A DNA stretch of 64,000 nucleotides from Xanthomonas cassavae CFBP 4642 (GCF_000454545.1 NZ_CM002139.1:864971-928970), one strand, 5' to 3'; positions 1 through 9,674 are shown, counted from the stretch's first letter. Notes: generated by a model from the letters alone, not told the origin. Numbers and translations are program-made.

Positions 1-209
1 GGAGATTGCGGCGTGGCGACCTCGCTCTCCCGCGGTCGCTCAGACCTATGGGTTATCGGTCGACCACGCCGCCTCTCGACGCCTAATCTGGCAGATCGCC
101 AAGAGATAAGGGGCTTATATGTTTCGTTTCCGCTTCCGCTCCTAGATCCGAGCTTCGAGCGTCGATCCGATCCGATCCGAGATTGCCTGCGGCAGTGGTC
201 GGTGCTCGC

Positions 210-2513
210 TCAGCCGGTTGCGCGGGTGGCGGCCTGTAGGCGGGCCACTTGGCCCAGCAAGGCCAGGCGGGCGCGGGCATATTCGGCGATCACCAGCGCC
301 ACCATCACCGAGGGGCGCTCGATGGTGCCGGTGCGGGCGGCCAGTTCGATCCGGCGTGCGGCGTTGGAAACGGCTTGGGCGCCGACGTTGGCGCTGGAGG
401 ATTTGAGGGTGTGGGCCAGGTCGCGCAGCTGCATGCTGTCGCGGTTGGCCGCTGCCGCTTCCAGTTGCTCGATGATGCCCGGGGCATCGTCCAGGAACAG
501 CTGCAGGATGGTAATGGTGTCTGCGCCAGCGACCTCGTACAGCTCGTCGATGACGCTGCTGTCCAGGATCGGCAGCGCGCGGGCCTGGGCGCCGGCGCTG
601 GCGCTCTCTGGGTCGGCCAGGGTCGCGCCGCTGGTCGAGCCGGGCAGCAACGGCTGCCGCGGTAGCCAGCGCTGCAGGCAAGCATCGAGTTGTTCGCGGG
701 CGACCGGCTTGGAGAGGTAGTCGTCCATGCCGGCGGCCAGACAGCGTTCGCGGTCGCCGGCCATGGCGTTGGCGGTCATCGCCACGATCGGGATCGGGCG
801 GCCGCCGCTTTCGGTTTCCATCGCACGCCAGCGCCGGGTGGTGGCGTAGCCGTCCAGCACCGGCATCTGGCAATCCATGAAGACCATGTCGTAGCGGGTG
901 GATTCCATGCGGCTGAGCGCCGCTTCGCCGTCGGTGGCGGTGTCGGCGTCAAAGCCCAGTACTGCCAGCAGCTTCTGCGCGACCAGCAGGTTGACCGGGT
1001 TGTCCTCGACCAACAGGATGCGCACTTCGCGTGCGTTGGCCATCGGCGGCGGCAGCGGCTCGGGAATCATCGCCGACGCAGGCGCCGGCGCATGCACGGG
1101 CCGGGTGTCCGGCGGCAGTACCAGCGTGCGCAAGACCTCGTCCGGGCTCTGGCGCGGCACCAGGGTGGCGTGTTCCTGCAGCTCGCCGGGCACCGGTTCG
1201 TCGCCGTAGAGCCAGACCAGCCGGGAACCGCCCATATCCTCGGGACGGGCCAGTGCGCGATGCACCGCGCGCGCGCTGTAGCGCAGCGTGTCGTGGTCGG
1301 CGATGACGCAGCGCAAGCCATCGGTCTCGCTGTGGCGGCGCACGCGCTCCAGCGCTTCCTGGGTGGTCTCCATCATCACATGCGCCATGCCCCAGCCGTC
1401 GAGCAGGCGCTTGAGACGCTGCTGCAGGCGCGCATCGGAGCTGATGACCATCACCCGCGCGGCGTCGACGCCGGTGGCCTGCTGCAGGTCGCCGATGACC
1501 TTGAGCAGCGGGATCTCGAACCAGAACGTGGCACCGCGCCCAGGTTCGGACTCCACGCCGATGCGTCCGCCCATCAGGTCGATGATGCGCTTGCAGATGG
1601 CCAGCCCCAGCCCGGTGCCGCCGTACAGGCGCGTGGTGGAGGCATCGGCCTGGGCGAAGGAACGGAACAGGCGGGCCTGCTGGTCGGGCGCGATGCCGAT
1701 GCCGGTGTCGCGCACCTGGAAACGCAGCAGGTGCTGGGCGCGGGTCTCGCCCAGGCGGCGCAGCTGGATATCGATGCTGCCGCGCTCGGTGAACTTGATC
1801 GCGTTGCCGATCAGGTTGCCCAGCACCTGGCGCAGACGGATCGGGTCGCCGCGCACCAGCAGCCGCACCGAGGGCTCGATGTCCAGGCCCAGGCGCAGCT
1901 GGCGGCTTTCGGCAGTACGTTGCAGCAGCTGCACCACGCCATCGAGCAGCTCGCGCAGGTTGAAGGTGGTGATTTCCAGTTCGAGCTTGTTGGCCTCGAG
2001 CTTGGAGTAGTCGAGGATGTCGTCGACGATGCGCAGCAGCTGCAGCGAGCTGCCGGTGGCGGTCTGCAGCATGTCGCGCTGGTCCAGGCTGAGCTGGCCG
2101 CGCGAGATCAGCTCGAGCATCGGAATGATGCCGTTGAGCGGAGTGCGGATCTCGTGGCTCATGGTGGCCAGGAACTCGCCCTTGGCCAGCGCGGCGGCTT
2201 CGGCGGCCTGCTTGGCGCGCAACAGTTCCTGTTCGAGCTCGCCGTGACGTTGCAGTTCCTGTTGCAGGCGCTCGCGGGCCAGTTCGGTCTCGTCCAGGCG
2301 CTGCGACAGCTGCCGCTGGGCGCGGAGACTGCGGTGCGCGGCGATGGCGGCGCACACTGCCAGCACAACGGTCACTGTGGCGGCAGCGGCGATGACGCTG
2401 CGCCAGGGCCCCTGCACGGCGCTCCACTGCAGGGCTGCGCCGGTGGCGGTGGCGATGGCCGCCACGATGGCCAGACTGCTCCAGGCGCGAAAGCCTCCTG
2501 CCTGCGCCGTCAC
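210..2513 (-). CDS. Hybrid sensor histidine kinase (HisKA-HATPase-REC-Hpt)
   Basis: This is an inner-membrane phosphorelay kinase of 767 aa. Two hydrophobic segments (about residues 12-30 and 38-58) flank only a short loop, so there is no large periplasmic sensor. A coiled-coil linker (65-110) leads to the HisKA H-box MSHEIRTPLNG with His120, and the ATPase domain shows N-box Asn233/237, DTGIGI at 269 and GGTGLGL at about 298. A degenerate receiver-like stretch (350-470) precedes a true receiver with the VEDN acidic pocket and Asp547, then a C-terminal Hpt domain with His701. The architecture resembles RpfC, BarA and ArcB, but the rpf neighbours are absent, so I do not call it RpfC. It starts with GTG directly after the stop codon of the upstream gene, so the two are cotranscribed. 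The signal sensed is unknown. Confidence 0.93.
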   Translation of the reverse strand: MTAQAGGFRAWSSLAIVAAIATATGAALQWSAVQGPWRSVIAAAATVTVVLAVCAAIAAHRSLRAQRQLSQRLDETELARERLQQELQRHGELEQELLRAKQAAEAAALAKGEFLATMSHEIRTPLNGIIPMLELISRGQLSLDQRDMLQTATGSSLQLLRIVDDILDYSKLEANKLELEITTFNLRELLDGVVQLLQRTAESRQLRLGLDIEPSVRLLVRGDPIRLRQVLGNLIGNAIKFTERGSIDIQLRRLGETRAQHLLRFQVRDTGIGIAPDQQARLFRSFAQADASTTRLYGGTGLGLAICKRIIDLMGGRIGVESEPGRGATFWFEIPLLKVIGDLQQATGVDAARVMVISSDARLQQRLKRLLDGWGMAHVMMETTQEALERVRRHSETDGLRCVIADHDTLRYSARAVHRALARPEDMGGSRLVWLYGDEPVPGELQEHATLVPRQSPDEVLRTLVLPPDTRPVHAPAPASAMIPEPLPPPMANAREVRILLVEDNPVNLLVAQKLLAVLGFDADTATDGEAALSRMESTRYDMVFMDCQMPVLDGYATTRRWRAMETESGGRPIPIVAMTANAMAGDRERCLAAGMDDYLSKPVAREQLDACLQRWLPRQPLLPGSTSGATLADPESASAGAQARALPILDSSVIDELYEVAGADTITILQLFLDDAPGIIEQLEAAAANRDSMQLRDLAHTLKSSSANVGAQAVSNAARRIELAARTGTIERPSVMVALVIAEYARARLALLGQVARLQAATRATG

Positions 2514-4472
2514 TTAGAGCACCGCGTTCGTGAAGTCGAAGTCCAGTTCCTTGCCGACGGTCTGCACCAGATTGCCCTGGATGAAATCCACGCCGCTCAT
2601 CCACATGGCCGCGGCGGCCTGCGGATCTTCGATGCGTTGGCCGATGATCAACAAGCCGCGCTGGTGGGCGATGTCGATCACGCCGCGCAGCTCGTCGCGC
2701 ACTGCGGCATTGCCATGCGCATCGGCGAAGCGGTTGGCCATGCGCACGAAACTCAGCGGCAACTGGCTGAGCAGGGCATTGGCCTCGTCGCCCGGCTCGA
2801 ACTGGCTGAGGCAGAACTGCACGCCGGCCGGCATCAGCTTAGCGCAGAACTGCTGCACCGTGACCGCGTGGATCAAGGCATCGTCCAGGCGCAGGTCCAC
2901 GATCAACGATCGCCCAGCCACGCCGCGTTCGGCCAGCGCCTTGAGCAGCCAGTCGGCGAACGCGTCGCGCGCCAGGGTGCGCGGGGATTGCGACACGAAC
3001 AGCCGCAGCGGCGGGCTGGCGTGCTGGTACAGGTGCAGCAGCCCGAGCGCGTGGTCCATGACCTGCTGGTCGAGATCGGCGATGCGCCCGGCCGCTTCGG
3101 CGGCGGGGATGACCTGGCCAGCCGACAGCAGCGTGCCATCGGCCTGGCGCAGCCGCAGCAGCACCTGGTACTGCGCGGTATCGCCGCCGGCCACCGCCAC
3201 GATGGGCTGATAGGCCAGTTCCAGCTGGCCTTCGACCAGACGCAGTTGTTCCTGTTGCTCGGCCTGGCTGGGGGCCAGATAGGTCTGCACACCGTCGCTG
3301 CGCAGGCGCGCCTGCAGCGCAGTGCGTTCGACCGCCTCCAGCGCGCTGCCGGTATCGTCGAAGCCCAGGCTCAACGGCGCGGCGCCGATGGCGCAGCGCA
3401 CGTGCACCGATTCTTCCTCGCGGACCGCAAAGGCATTGGCGGAAAGCCGCTCGCGGATGTCCAGCGCGCGCTGCTCCAGGCTGGCTTCGTCCATCTCCAC
3501 GGCCAGCAGCAGGAAGCTGTTGTCGTTCAGGCGGGCCAGCGGGTAGGGCTGTGCGGCGGTGGCCAGACGATGCCCGGCCTGGGTCATCAACCGCTCGTAG
3601 GCGGCGTAGCCGTAACGCTCGCGCAGGCCGAGCGCGCTGGCGATCTCGATGAAGAACAGGCCGCCGGCCTGCTTGCGCTCCAGCGCTTCGCCGAGCAGGT
3701 CCATCACGTGGCCGCGCGTGGGCAGGCCGGTTTCCGGATTGCTGCGCGCGCTGATCTGCTCGCCGGCCTGTTGCAATGCCTGCTGGCGCGCACGGCGGAT
3801 ACGGTTGGAGACCGCCGCGATGAGATGGCGCGGGCGGATCGGTTTGGTCAGGAAGTCGTCGGCGCCGCTGTCGAGCACTTCGAACTGGCGCTCCGGGTCC
3901 GGGTCGCCGGTCAGGAACACGATCGGCAGCAGCTGCTGGCCGGGTTGCTGACGAATCAGGGTAGTCAGGCGGATGCCGTCCAGCTCGGGCATGTGCAGAT
4001 CCATCAGGATCAGGTCCGGGTGGTAGTCCTGGATCGCCTGCGGCACGCTGGCGGCAGTCATTTCGACTTGCGCATGCATGCCGGCGCCATGCAGCACGCT
4101 CTGCGCGAACAGGGCCTGCGAGCGGTCGTCTTCGACGATCAGTACGCGATACGGCGCATCGGCTGCGATGGTGTCGCCGCCGTCGGACGTCGTCGCAGGC
4201 GCCGCAGCAGGCGGCGCCGCGGACGTGCGCGGGTTGGCGACGGCGGCCGCAGCCTGCACCGGCGTAAGCGGCGTCGCCTGGCTGGGCGCGGCGGCCGCGG
4301 CAGGCGCGGGAATGATCGCCGCGCTCACCGGCACGGCGCTCTCGGCGGCGCTGGCGGCCTCGTCGGCCCAGCGACGCCAGTAGTCGGCCGGCGGCGTCTC
4401 GGCGCGCAACGGGCGATTACGCGTGGCGGTGTCGTCACGGGTGGTGAAAGGAACCGGATCTCGGGCGGCCAT
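2514..4472 (-). CDS. Response regulator with degenerate GGDEF and EAL domains (FimX-like)
   Basis: This 652-aa cytoplasmic protein starts with an Ala/Pro-rich N-terminus (1-100). A receiver domain follows (107-230) with acidic Asp115/116, phosphoacceptor Asp158 and Lys210. Next come a GGDEF-like domain (about 240-370) whose signature reads LNDNSF, and an EAL-like domain (about 395-645) where the EAL motif is replaced by QVLLRL and the C-terminus reads FIQGNLVQ. Loss of both catalytic signatures predicts no cyclase or phosphodiesterase activity and, as in FimX/Filp, a c-di-GMP effector or receptor role. That role is inferred. The ATG has a GGAG ribosome site 6-7 bases upstream. The gene abuts the hybrid kinase downstream, which is its likely phosphodonor. 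Unlike most FimX proteins it has no obvious PAS domain. Confidence 0.9.
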   Translation of the reverse strand: MAARDPVPFTTRDDTATRNRPLRAETPPADYWRRWADEAASAAESAVPVSAAIIPAPAAAAAPSQATPLTPVQAAAAVANPRTSAAPPAAAPATTSDGGDTIAADAPYRVLIVEDDRSQALFAQSVLHGAGMHAQVEMTAASVPQAIQDYHPDLILMDLHMPELDGIRLTTLIRQQPGQQLLPIVFLTGDPDPERQFEVLDSGADDFLTKPIRPRHLIAAVSNRIRRARQQALQQAGEQISARSNPETGLPTRGHVMDLLGEALERKQAGGLFFIEIASALGLRERYGYAAYERLMTQAGHRLATAAQPYPLARLNDNSFLLLAVEMDEASLEQRALDIRERLSANAFAVREEESVHVRCAIGAAPLSLGFDDTGSALEAVERTALQARLRSDGVQTYLAPSQAEQQEQLRLVEGQLELAYQPIVAVAGGDTAQYQVLLRLRQADGTLLSAGQVIPAAEAAGRIADLDQQVMDHALGLLHLYQHASPPLRLFVSQSPRTLARDAFADWLLKALAERGVAGRSLIVDLRLDDALIHAVTVQQFCAKLMPAGVQFCLSQFEPGDEANALLSQLPLSFVRMANRFADAHGNAAVRDELRGVIDIAHQRGLLIIGQRIEDPQAAAAMWMSGVDFIQGNLVQTVGKELDFDFTNAVL

Positions 4473-4510
4473 CGATACTCCCTGCAGTCGCGATGATTAT
4501 GCGATGAACT

Positions 4511-5137
4511 TCACGATAGCGGGGAGCGGCGTGCAGCCGGCGTGCTTGCCGCGCGCATCGGCGCGACGAGCCGGCGCATGCCCCGCCACAGCAATCGCCA
4601 GACCCACCACACCAGCAGCGCGGCCAGCACGCTGGAACCCACCGCCAGGCTCAACGCCAGCCATGGGTGTGCCAGCGCCAAGGCCAATGCGGTGGTGGCG
4701 ATGGTGTCCTCGGCCAGCGATGCGACCCAGTTGCTGGCAGGTTCCGGCGAGGTATTGAGCAAGGCACGGGTGCCGGCCTTGAGCGTATGGCTGGTCAGCG
4801 CCACCCCTGCACCGGCAGCCAGCGCGCCGGTACTCAGGTCGCCGTCCGGCGACAGCGTGGCCGCAGCCAGGAATGCGCCGGCCGGCACCCGCGCCAGGGT
4901 CTGCAACAGATCCCAGCCCGAATCCACGCCGGGGATCTTGTCGGCGAAGAATTCGGCCACCGCCAGCGCGCCGGAGGTGCCCAGCACCCACCACGACTGC
5001 GCCGGATGCAGCGCAGGCGGCAGCGCGATCCAGCCGAGCAGGCCGGCCAGGCCGACGCCGAACACGGTGAGATAGACACGGATGCCGGCCAGCCAGGCCA
5101 GCAGGATGCCGATCACGAACAGATGCGCTTCGCTCAT
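4511..5137 (-). CDS. DUF4126 family membrane protein
   Basis: A 208-aa hydrophobic protein beginning MSEAHLFVIGILLAWLAGIR, with about five membrane segments and the small-residue-rich helices typical of DUF4126 proteins. A Gly/Ala motif (AVAEFFADKIPGVDSGWD) sits near residue 60-75. The function of the family is unknown. I chose the ATG at 5137 because the reading frame upstream of it is antisense to the next gene and has no membrane-protein character. It is divergent from the DUF6776 gene. Confidence 0.8.
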   Translation of the reverse strand: MSEAHLFVIGILLAWLAGIRVYLTVFGVGLAGLLGWIALPPALHPAQSWWVLGTSGALAVAEFFADKIPGVDSGWDLLQTLARVPAGAFLAAATLSPDGDLSTGALAAGAGVALTSHTLKAGTRALLNTSPEPASNWVASLAEDTIATTALALALAHPWLALSLAVGSSVLAALLVWWVWRLLWRGMRRLVAPMRAASTPAARRSPLS

Positions 5138-5233
5138 GGCGCGGTTCCCTGCAAACAATTGCAGAACTATGGGATAACCGCCGGTCCAGCGCCAGCGCGA
5201 CGGTTGTCGGAGCTCTGGCACACTACGCCGCCC

Positions 5234-6004
5234 ATGATTGCGCCGGCCCGTCCGGACCCGATGCCCATGAGACCAGCCGCACGCGTTCAGATCGTCCAAC
5301 GGGAGCCGGGCGGCGGCCGGACCAGCGGCCGCTGGCTGTGGGGCGTGGTCGCCCTGCTGTGGCTGGCATCGCTGGGCGGCGTGTGGTGGATGGCCACCCG
5401 GACGGCAGCGCCCCGCCTGGTCCAGGCCGAGGCAGCGTTGCAGCAGGCGCAGCGCAGCCAGGCCCAGCAGCGGCGGCAGATCGAGCAGTTGCAGCAGCGC
5501 CAGGTCAACCTGGCGATGTCCGACAAGATCAGCCGCGCCGCCAATACCGAAGTGCAGGCGTCGCTGGCCGAACGCGACGAGCAGATCGCCGCGCTGCGCG
5601 CCGACGTGGCCTTCTACGAGCGCCTGGTGGGCTCCACCGCGCAGCGCAAGGGACTCAACGCGCACTCGGTGCAGTTCACCGCCGAGGCCGGCGGCACCTG
5701 GAATTACAGCGTGGTGCTGACCCAGAACCTCAACCGTGGCGCGATCAGCCAGGGCCAGCTGCGCTTTGCGGTGGAAGGCGTGCGCGCCGGCAAGCTGGTG
5801 ACGGTGAGCTGGAACGAGCTGCACCAGAAGCCCGATGCCGCCGGTCAGCCGTATTCGTTCCGCTATTTCCAGCAGCTGGACGGCAGCGTGATCCTGCCGA
5901 AGGATTTCACCCCGCAACGTGTCAAAATCTCCCTGAGCGGCGATGGGCCGCCGGTCAATCAGACATTCGATTGGAAAGTCGCCGGCAATGGCGCGGGGGA
6001 GTAG
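5234..6004 (+). CDS. DUF6776 family membrane-anchored coiled-coil protein
   Basis: This protein of about 256 aa has a short cytoplasmic N-terminus, one transmembrane helix (about residues 35-55, WGVVALLWLASLGGVWWM) and a Gln/Ala/Arg-rich coiled coil (65-125). A periplasmic beta-rich domain follows (about 135-250) that ends NQTFDWKVAGNGAGE. It matches xanthomonad proteins annotated as DUF6776, whose function is unknown. It is followed three bases later by the bactofilin gene, so the pair is likely cotranscribed and may act together at the cell envelope (inference). The start is uncertain: in-frame ATGs lie at 5234, 5261 and 5267, and none has a good ribosome site. Confidence 0.8.
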   Translation: MIAPARPDPMPMRPAARVQIVQREPGGGRTSGRWLWGVVALLWLASLGGVWWMATRTAAPRLVQAEAALQQAQRSQAQQRRQIEQLQQRQVNLAMSDKISRAANTEVQASLAERDEQIAALRADVAFYERLVGSTAQRKGLNAHSVQFTAEAGGTWNYSVVLTQNLNRGAISQGQLRFAVEGVRAGKLVTVSWNELHQKPDAAGQPYSFRYFQQLDGSVILPKDFTPQRVKISLSGDGPPVNQTFDWKVAGNGAGE

Positions 6005-6007
6005 CTC

Positions 6008-6457
6008 ATGTTCGGAAACAAGTCCAACCGCGGTGCGCAGACCGTGGTCGATACCTTGATCGGGCCGCAGGTGGTGATCCGCGGCGACCTGATGTTCAGC
6101 GGCGGGCTGTATGTGGAAGGCCGCATCCTGGGCAAGGTGATTGCCGAAGACGGCGCCAGCGCCACCTTGACGGTGGCCGAGCAGGGCAGCATCGAGGGCG
6201 AAGTGCGCGCGCCGGTGGTGATCATCAACGGCCAGTTGACCGGCGACGTGCATGCCGCCGAGCGGGTCGAACTGGCCGCCAATGCGCGCGTGCAGGGTAA
6301 TGTGCATTACCAGCTGGTGGAGATGAGCGCCGGCGCGCAGCTCACCGGACGCCTGATCCATGCCGCCGCCGCAGGCGCCACCGCGGCGCTGCCGGCCCCG
6401 GAAGGCCATCGCGCCGAGCCGGCCAAGGCCGCGCAGCCTGAAACTGCCGACGCCTGA
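6008..6457 (+). CDS. Bactofilin (polymer-forming cytoskeletal protein)
   Basis: A 149-aa protein of the bactofilin (DUF583) family. Residues 15-115 form the right-handed beta-helix repeat, visible as recurring hydrophobic-Gly patterns ([37 protein letters not shown]), flanked by short unstructured tails, with an Ala/Pro-rich C-terminus. Bactofilins self-assemble into filaments that scaffold envelope or wall enzymes. The gene follows the DUF6776 membrane protein by three bases, so that protein could be its membrane partner (inference). Confidence 0.93.
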   Translation: MFGNKSNRGAQTVVDTLIGPQVVIRGDLMFSGGLYVEGRILGKVIAEDGASATLTVAEQGSIEGEVRAPVVIINGQLTGDVHAAERVELAANARVQGNVHYQLVEMSAGAQLTGRLIHAAAAGATAALPAPEGHRAEPAKAAQPETADA

Positions 6458-6537
6458 GCCCCGCGGCGGCTGACGCGCGACCGTGTGGCCGGTACATTCG
6501 GCTTGAAGTAAAGCCGCCCGGCCCCCATGCTGGCGGA

Positions 6538-6924
6538 ATGAGTACGCTCGTTTCGCTTCCCACTGCCGCCCCGGCGCCGGACTACCAGTCCATCGATCGG
6601 CCGTTGAACTTCTCCGCCGCCGCCGCCGCCAAGGTGCGCGAGCTGATCCAGGAAGAAGGCAACGCCGACCTGGCGTTGCGCGTGTACATCCAGGGCGGCG
6701 GGTGTTCCGGCTTCCAGTACGGGTTCGAGTTCGACGAGAACCGCGCCGAAGACGATCTGGCCGTGGCCACCGACGGAGTGACGCTGCTGGTCGACCCGCT
6801 GAGCCTGCAGTACCTGATGGGCGCCGAGGTGGACTACACCGAAAGGCTGACCGGTGCGCAGTTCGTAATCCGCAACCCCAATGCCAAGACCACTTGCGGG
6901 TGCGGGAGCAGCTTCAGCGTGTGA
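6538..6924 (+). CDS. erpA: Iron-sulfur cluster insertion protein ErpA
   Basis: A 128-aa A-type Fe-S carrier that delivers clusters to apo-proteins in the cytoplasm. The three conserved cluster-ligating cysteines are present: Cys56 in GGGCSGFQY, and Cys120 and Cys122 in the C-terminal TTCGCGSSF motif. The length and the N-terminal extension of about 20 residues are usual for ErpA in gammaproteobacteria. Assignment as ErpA rather than IscA or SufA rests on overall sequence and the isolated location away from isc/suf genes. Confidence 0.93.
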   Translation: MSTLVSLPTAAPAPDYQSIDRPLNFSAAAAAKVRELIQEEGNADLALRVYIQGGGCSGFQYGFEFDENRAEDDLAVATDGVTLLVDPLSLQYLMGAEVDYTERLTGAQFVIRNPNAKTTCGCGSSFSV

Positions 6925-7289
6925 GGCATGCGTGCTGGCGTGGACGCATGTAGCAGGTGTTCACGGTGGCGATCGATCCAGTGGCTGAGTTCACTCGGCA
7001 AGCCTGCTGGCCGATGCGGTCTTGCGGTGGCCGACTGGGTGCCGCTGCACAAGCGCGCTACGGCAGGGCCGCGCTGCCAGCCGCCGCCTGCGCTGCGCTG
7101 ATGGACGCTTGCGTTGGCTGGGTGCGCGCTGCTGTACCAGTGCGCGGTAGGCCGCGATGTCCGCAACCGTTTGCATTGCACTGATCGCTCGCAGCCATCG
7201 CGTCGGCGTCTGAACGTGCAGCCTGGAGTGTGCGACGACCGTGCGCGGCATGGTTGCGGGTGTCGCCGATTATCGGCAGGCTTGCGCCG
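6925..7289. other. Gene-free stretch between erpA and nudC
   Basis: About 365 bases of G+C-rich sequence. Short open frames exist on both strands, but none has a recognisable product or ribosome site. It presumably carries the nudC promoter, which I could not pinpoint. Confidence 0.5.
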
Positions 7290-8189
7290 ATGTCAGAATC
7301 CACTCTTGCGTTGTCCGGTTTTGCCTTCACCCACGCGCCACTGGATCGCGGCGATGCGCTGCGTGACGATGCGGCTGCCCTGGCGCAGCTGTGGACGCAG
7401 GGCCATGTGCTGTTGATCGATGCCAAGGGTACCGCCCTGGCCGATGCGCAGGGGCAGCCGCTGTTGCTGCAGGGCGCCGCGCTTGCCGACGGGCCGGAGG
7501 CGGCGATCTTTCTGGGGGTGCGCGATGGCCAGGGCTGGTTCTGCCTGTCGGCCGACCCGCTCGATCTGAAGGCGCCGCAACGGGTGGACCTGCGCCAGGC
7601 AGCGGCCGAATGGCCGGCAGACATTGCCACTGCAGTGTCGTATGCGCGGGCGATGTTGCATTGGCAGGCGCGCACGCGGTTTTGCGGCGTCTGCGGCGGG
7701 GCGATCGTGTTCCGCCGTGCCGGCTTCATCGCGCATTGCACGCAATGCCAGACCGAGTTCTACCCGCGCGTGGATCCGGCCATCATCGTTGCGGTCAGTG
7801 ATGGGCACCGGCTGCTGCTGGGCCGCCAGGCCAGCTGGGCGCCACGGCGCTATTCGGTGATTGCCGGCTTCGTCGAGCCAGGCGAATCGCTGGAGCAGAC
7901 CGTTGCGCGCGAAGTGCACGAGGAGACCCGCGTGCGGATCCAGCACTGCCGCTATCTGGGCGCGCAGCCGTGGCCATTTCCCGGCGCGTTGATGCTGGGC
8001 TTCAGTGCGCAGGCGGCTGCCAGCGAGGTGCCGCAGGTGACCGGCGAGCTGGAAGACGCGCGCTGGGTCAGCCATGCCGAGGTCGGTGCAGCGCTGGCCG
8101 GGCAGGGAGGAGACGATGGCATCGGCTTGCCGCCGGCTATCTCGATCGCACGCGCGCTGATCGAGCACTGGTATCGCACCTATGGCTGA
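7290..8189 (+). CDS. nudC: NAD(+) diphosphatase NudC
   Basis: A 299-aa Nudix hydrolase that cleaves NAD(H) to NMN(H) and AMP, and in other bacteria removes the NAD cap from RNA. The zinc ribbon ligands are Cys132, Cys135, Cys150 and Cys153 (FCGVCGG, HCTQCQ). The Nudix box runs about 193-215 (GFVEPGES ... REVHEET). The NudC-specific QPWPFP motif follows at about 226. I chose the ATG at 7290 (MSESTLALSG) because the longer frame adds a non-conserved Arg/Cys-rich stretch. Confidence 0.93.
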   Translation: MSESTLALSGFAFTHAPLDRGDALRDDAAALAQLWTQGHVLLIDAKGTALADAQGQPLLLQGAALADGPEAAIFLGVRDGQGWFCLSADPLDLKAPQRVDLRQAAAEWPADIATAVSYARAMLHWQARTRFCGVCGGAIVFRRAGFIAHCTQCQTEFYPRVDPAIIVAVSDGHRLLLGRQASWAPRRYSVIAGFVEPGESLEQTVAREVHEETRVRIQHCRYLGAQPWPFPGALMLGFSAQAAASEVPQVTGELEDARWVSHAEVGAALAGQGGDDGIGLPPAISIARALIEHWYRTYG

Positions 8190-8328
8190 GTGCCTGGTCG
8201 TCGCCCCTTGCGGCCCGCTCCTGGTAGCGGTCGCTGTGCAGTGCGCTGCTGCGCCTGCAAACGGCGCAAAGGCGCCGTTGCAGCCCGGTTGCGTCTGCTC
8301 GGCTAGACTCGGTTGAGGAGGGACACCC

Positions 8329-9222
8329 ATGTTCACCGCCCTGGTTGCTGTCGTCGTCGCACTCACGTTGGGCCATCTGGTGCCGGCGCAGGTGGCGCGG
8401 CTGCGGCGTTTCGAATGGTTGGGCCACTGGCTGCGCCGGCTGGACAGCTACGCCGCCGGTCGCGGTGCGTGGCAAGGCTGCTATGGCGTGTTGCTGGCGC
8501 TATTGCCGGTGTTGGTCGTGGTCGCGCTGCTGCAATGGGCGCTGGACGATATGTGGCACGGCTTCTTGTCGCTGCTGTTCGGCGTGGCGGTGCTGGCCTG
8601 GACCTGGGGCCCGCGCGATCTGGATCGCGATGTCGAAGCGGTGATCGACGCCGATGCGCCTGGCGCGCGACGCGAGGCGATTTCGCACCTGCAGGCGGCC
8701 GGCGGCAGCGTGCATGCCGATGCGCCGTCGCTGGTGGAGGCGGTGGTGGTCAACGGCCTGCGCCGCTGGTTCGCCGTGCTGTGGTGGTTCCTGCTGCTGG
8801 GGCCGTTCGGCGCGGTGCTGTATCGGCTGATCGCCCTGACGGTGGAAAGCCCGCTGGCGGTGCTGCTGCCACCACGTAACCTGGCCGGCGCGCACTGGCT
8901 GCTGGCCGCGCTGGAATGGCCGGTGGCGCAGTTGATCACGGTGTCGATGGCGCTGGTGGGCAATTTCGACACCGTGTTCCGGGCCTGGCGGCAGGCGCAC
9001 GGTAACCGCTGGACGCTGGAGCCGCATTTCCTGGGTGCGGTGGCGCGTGCCAGCGTCAGCGCCGAGCTGCGCGAGGAGGCGCACGACTACACCGATTCGG
9101 GGCTGGTGCCGGTGTGGCGCCGGCTGCCGGAAGTGCGCGATGCAATGAGCCTGGTCTGGCGCGTGCTGCTGCTGTGGATGATGGTGCTGGCGTTGCTGGT
9201 GATTGCGGGGTGGGTGCGGTAG
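8329..9222 (+). CDS. ampE: AmpE-like inner-membrane protein
   Basis: This 297-aa protein has about four membrane segments: the N-terminus, about 55-95, about 150-170, and the C-terminal end LLLWMMVLALLVIAGW. A central soluble region carries the AmpE/CobD-like motifs, notably NFDTVFRAWRQ. AmpE is a membrane signalling protein linked to beta-lactamase induction next to ampD in enterics. There is no ampD neighbour here, so the physiological role is uncertain. The ATG is preceded by a strong GGAGG site. Confidence 0.85.
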   Translation: MFTALVAVVVALTLGHLVPAQVARLRRFEWLGHWLRRLDSYAAGRGAWQGCYGVLLALLPVLVVVALLQWALDDMWHGFLSLLFGVAVLAWTWGPRDLDRDVEAVIDADAPGARREAISHLQAAGGSVHADAPSLVEAVVVNGLRRWFAVLWWFLLLGPFGAVLYRLIALTVESPLAVLLPPRNLAGAHWLLAALEWPVAQLITVSMALVGNFDTVFRAWRQAHGNRWTLEPHFLGAVARASVSAELREEAHDYTDSGLVPVWRRLPEVRDAMSLVWRVLLLWMMVLALLVIAGWVR

Positions 9223-9263
9223 GCGCGCAGCCTGATTTCGATCGCGCGGCTGTTCGCGACCTG

Positions 9264-9674
9264 CTAACCCGGTGCCAGCAAGGTAAACGGGTACCAAGGC
9301 AAATTCCTGGCAACCCAATACGTCGGCAACGCCCATAACCAGAACTTCGGCTCGGACATGACGGCCACCACCGGTGCGAACCAGCGCGCGCGCCAGCAGG
9401 CTTTCCAGGCGATCAGGCCGGGCAGGGTGAACAGGCCGAGTACCGCTGCCGGATTCATCGCGAAGGCGCCGGGCAGGTCAAAATGCACCAGCGCGTAGAG
9501 TGCGCGGGTCATGCCGCAGCCGGGGCAATAGCAGCCGGTAACGGCGCGGAAAACGCAGGGCGGGAACGGGCTGTTGCTTGCATTCGGATCGAAGCGGTAC
9601 AGCAGCGACACGCCAAAGGCGGCCACGCTGGTGGCCGCCCCGAGTCCAAGCCAGTGGCGTGGACGCAGTTCCAT
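9264..9674 (-). CDS. DUF2752 domain membrane protein
   Basis: A 136-aa protein with an N-terminal helix and the DUF2752 signature CVFRAVTGCYCPGCGMTRAL (about residues 40-59), followed by two further hydrophobic segments. The Cys-rich CPxCGxTR motif defines the family; the function is unknown. Its ATG overlaps the stop codon of the upstream CD225 gene by one base (TAATG), so the two are translationally coupled. Confidence 0.88.
   Translation of the reverse strand: MELRPRHWLGLGAATSVAAFGVSLLYRFDPNASNSPFPPCVFRAVTGCYCPGCGMTRALYALVHFDLPGAFAMNPAAVLGLFTLPGLIAWKACWRARWFAPVVAVMSEPKFWLWALPTYWVARNLPWYPFTLLAPG

Noticed and set aside
690..4496. 1268-codon open frame on the plus strand, opposite the kinase and FimX-like genes
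   Set aside because: His/Gln/Gly-rich translation typical of the antisense of G+C-rich genes. Both minus-strand genes have full domain sequences.
4511..6409. 632-codon reading of the DUF4126 frame
   Set aside because: Only the last 208 codons from 5137 look like a membrane protein; the rest is antisense to the DUF6776 and bactofilin genes.
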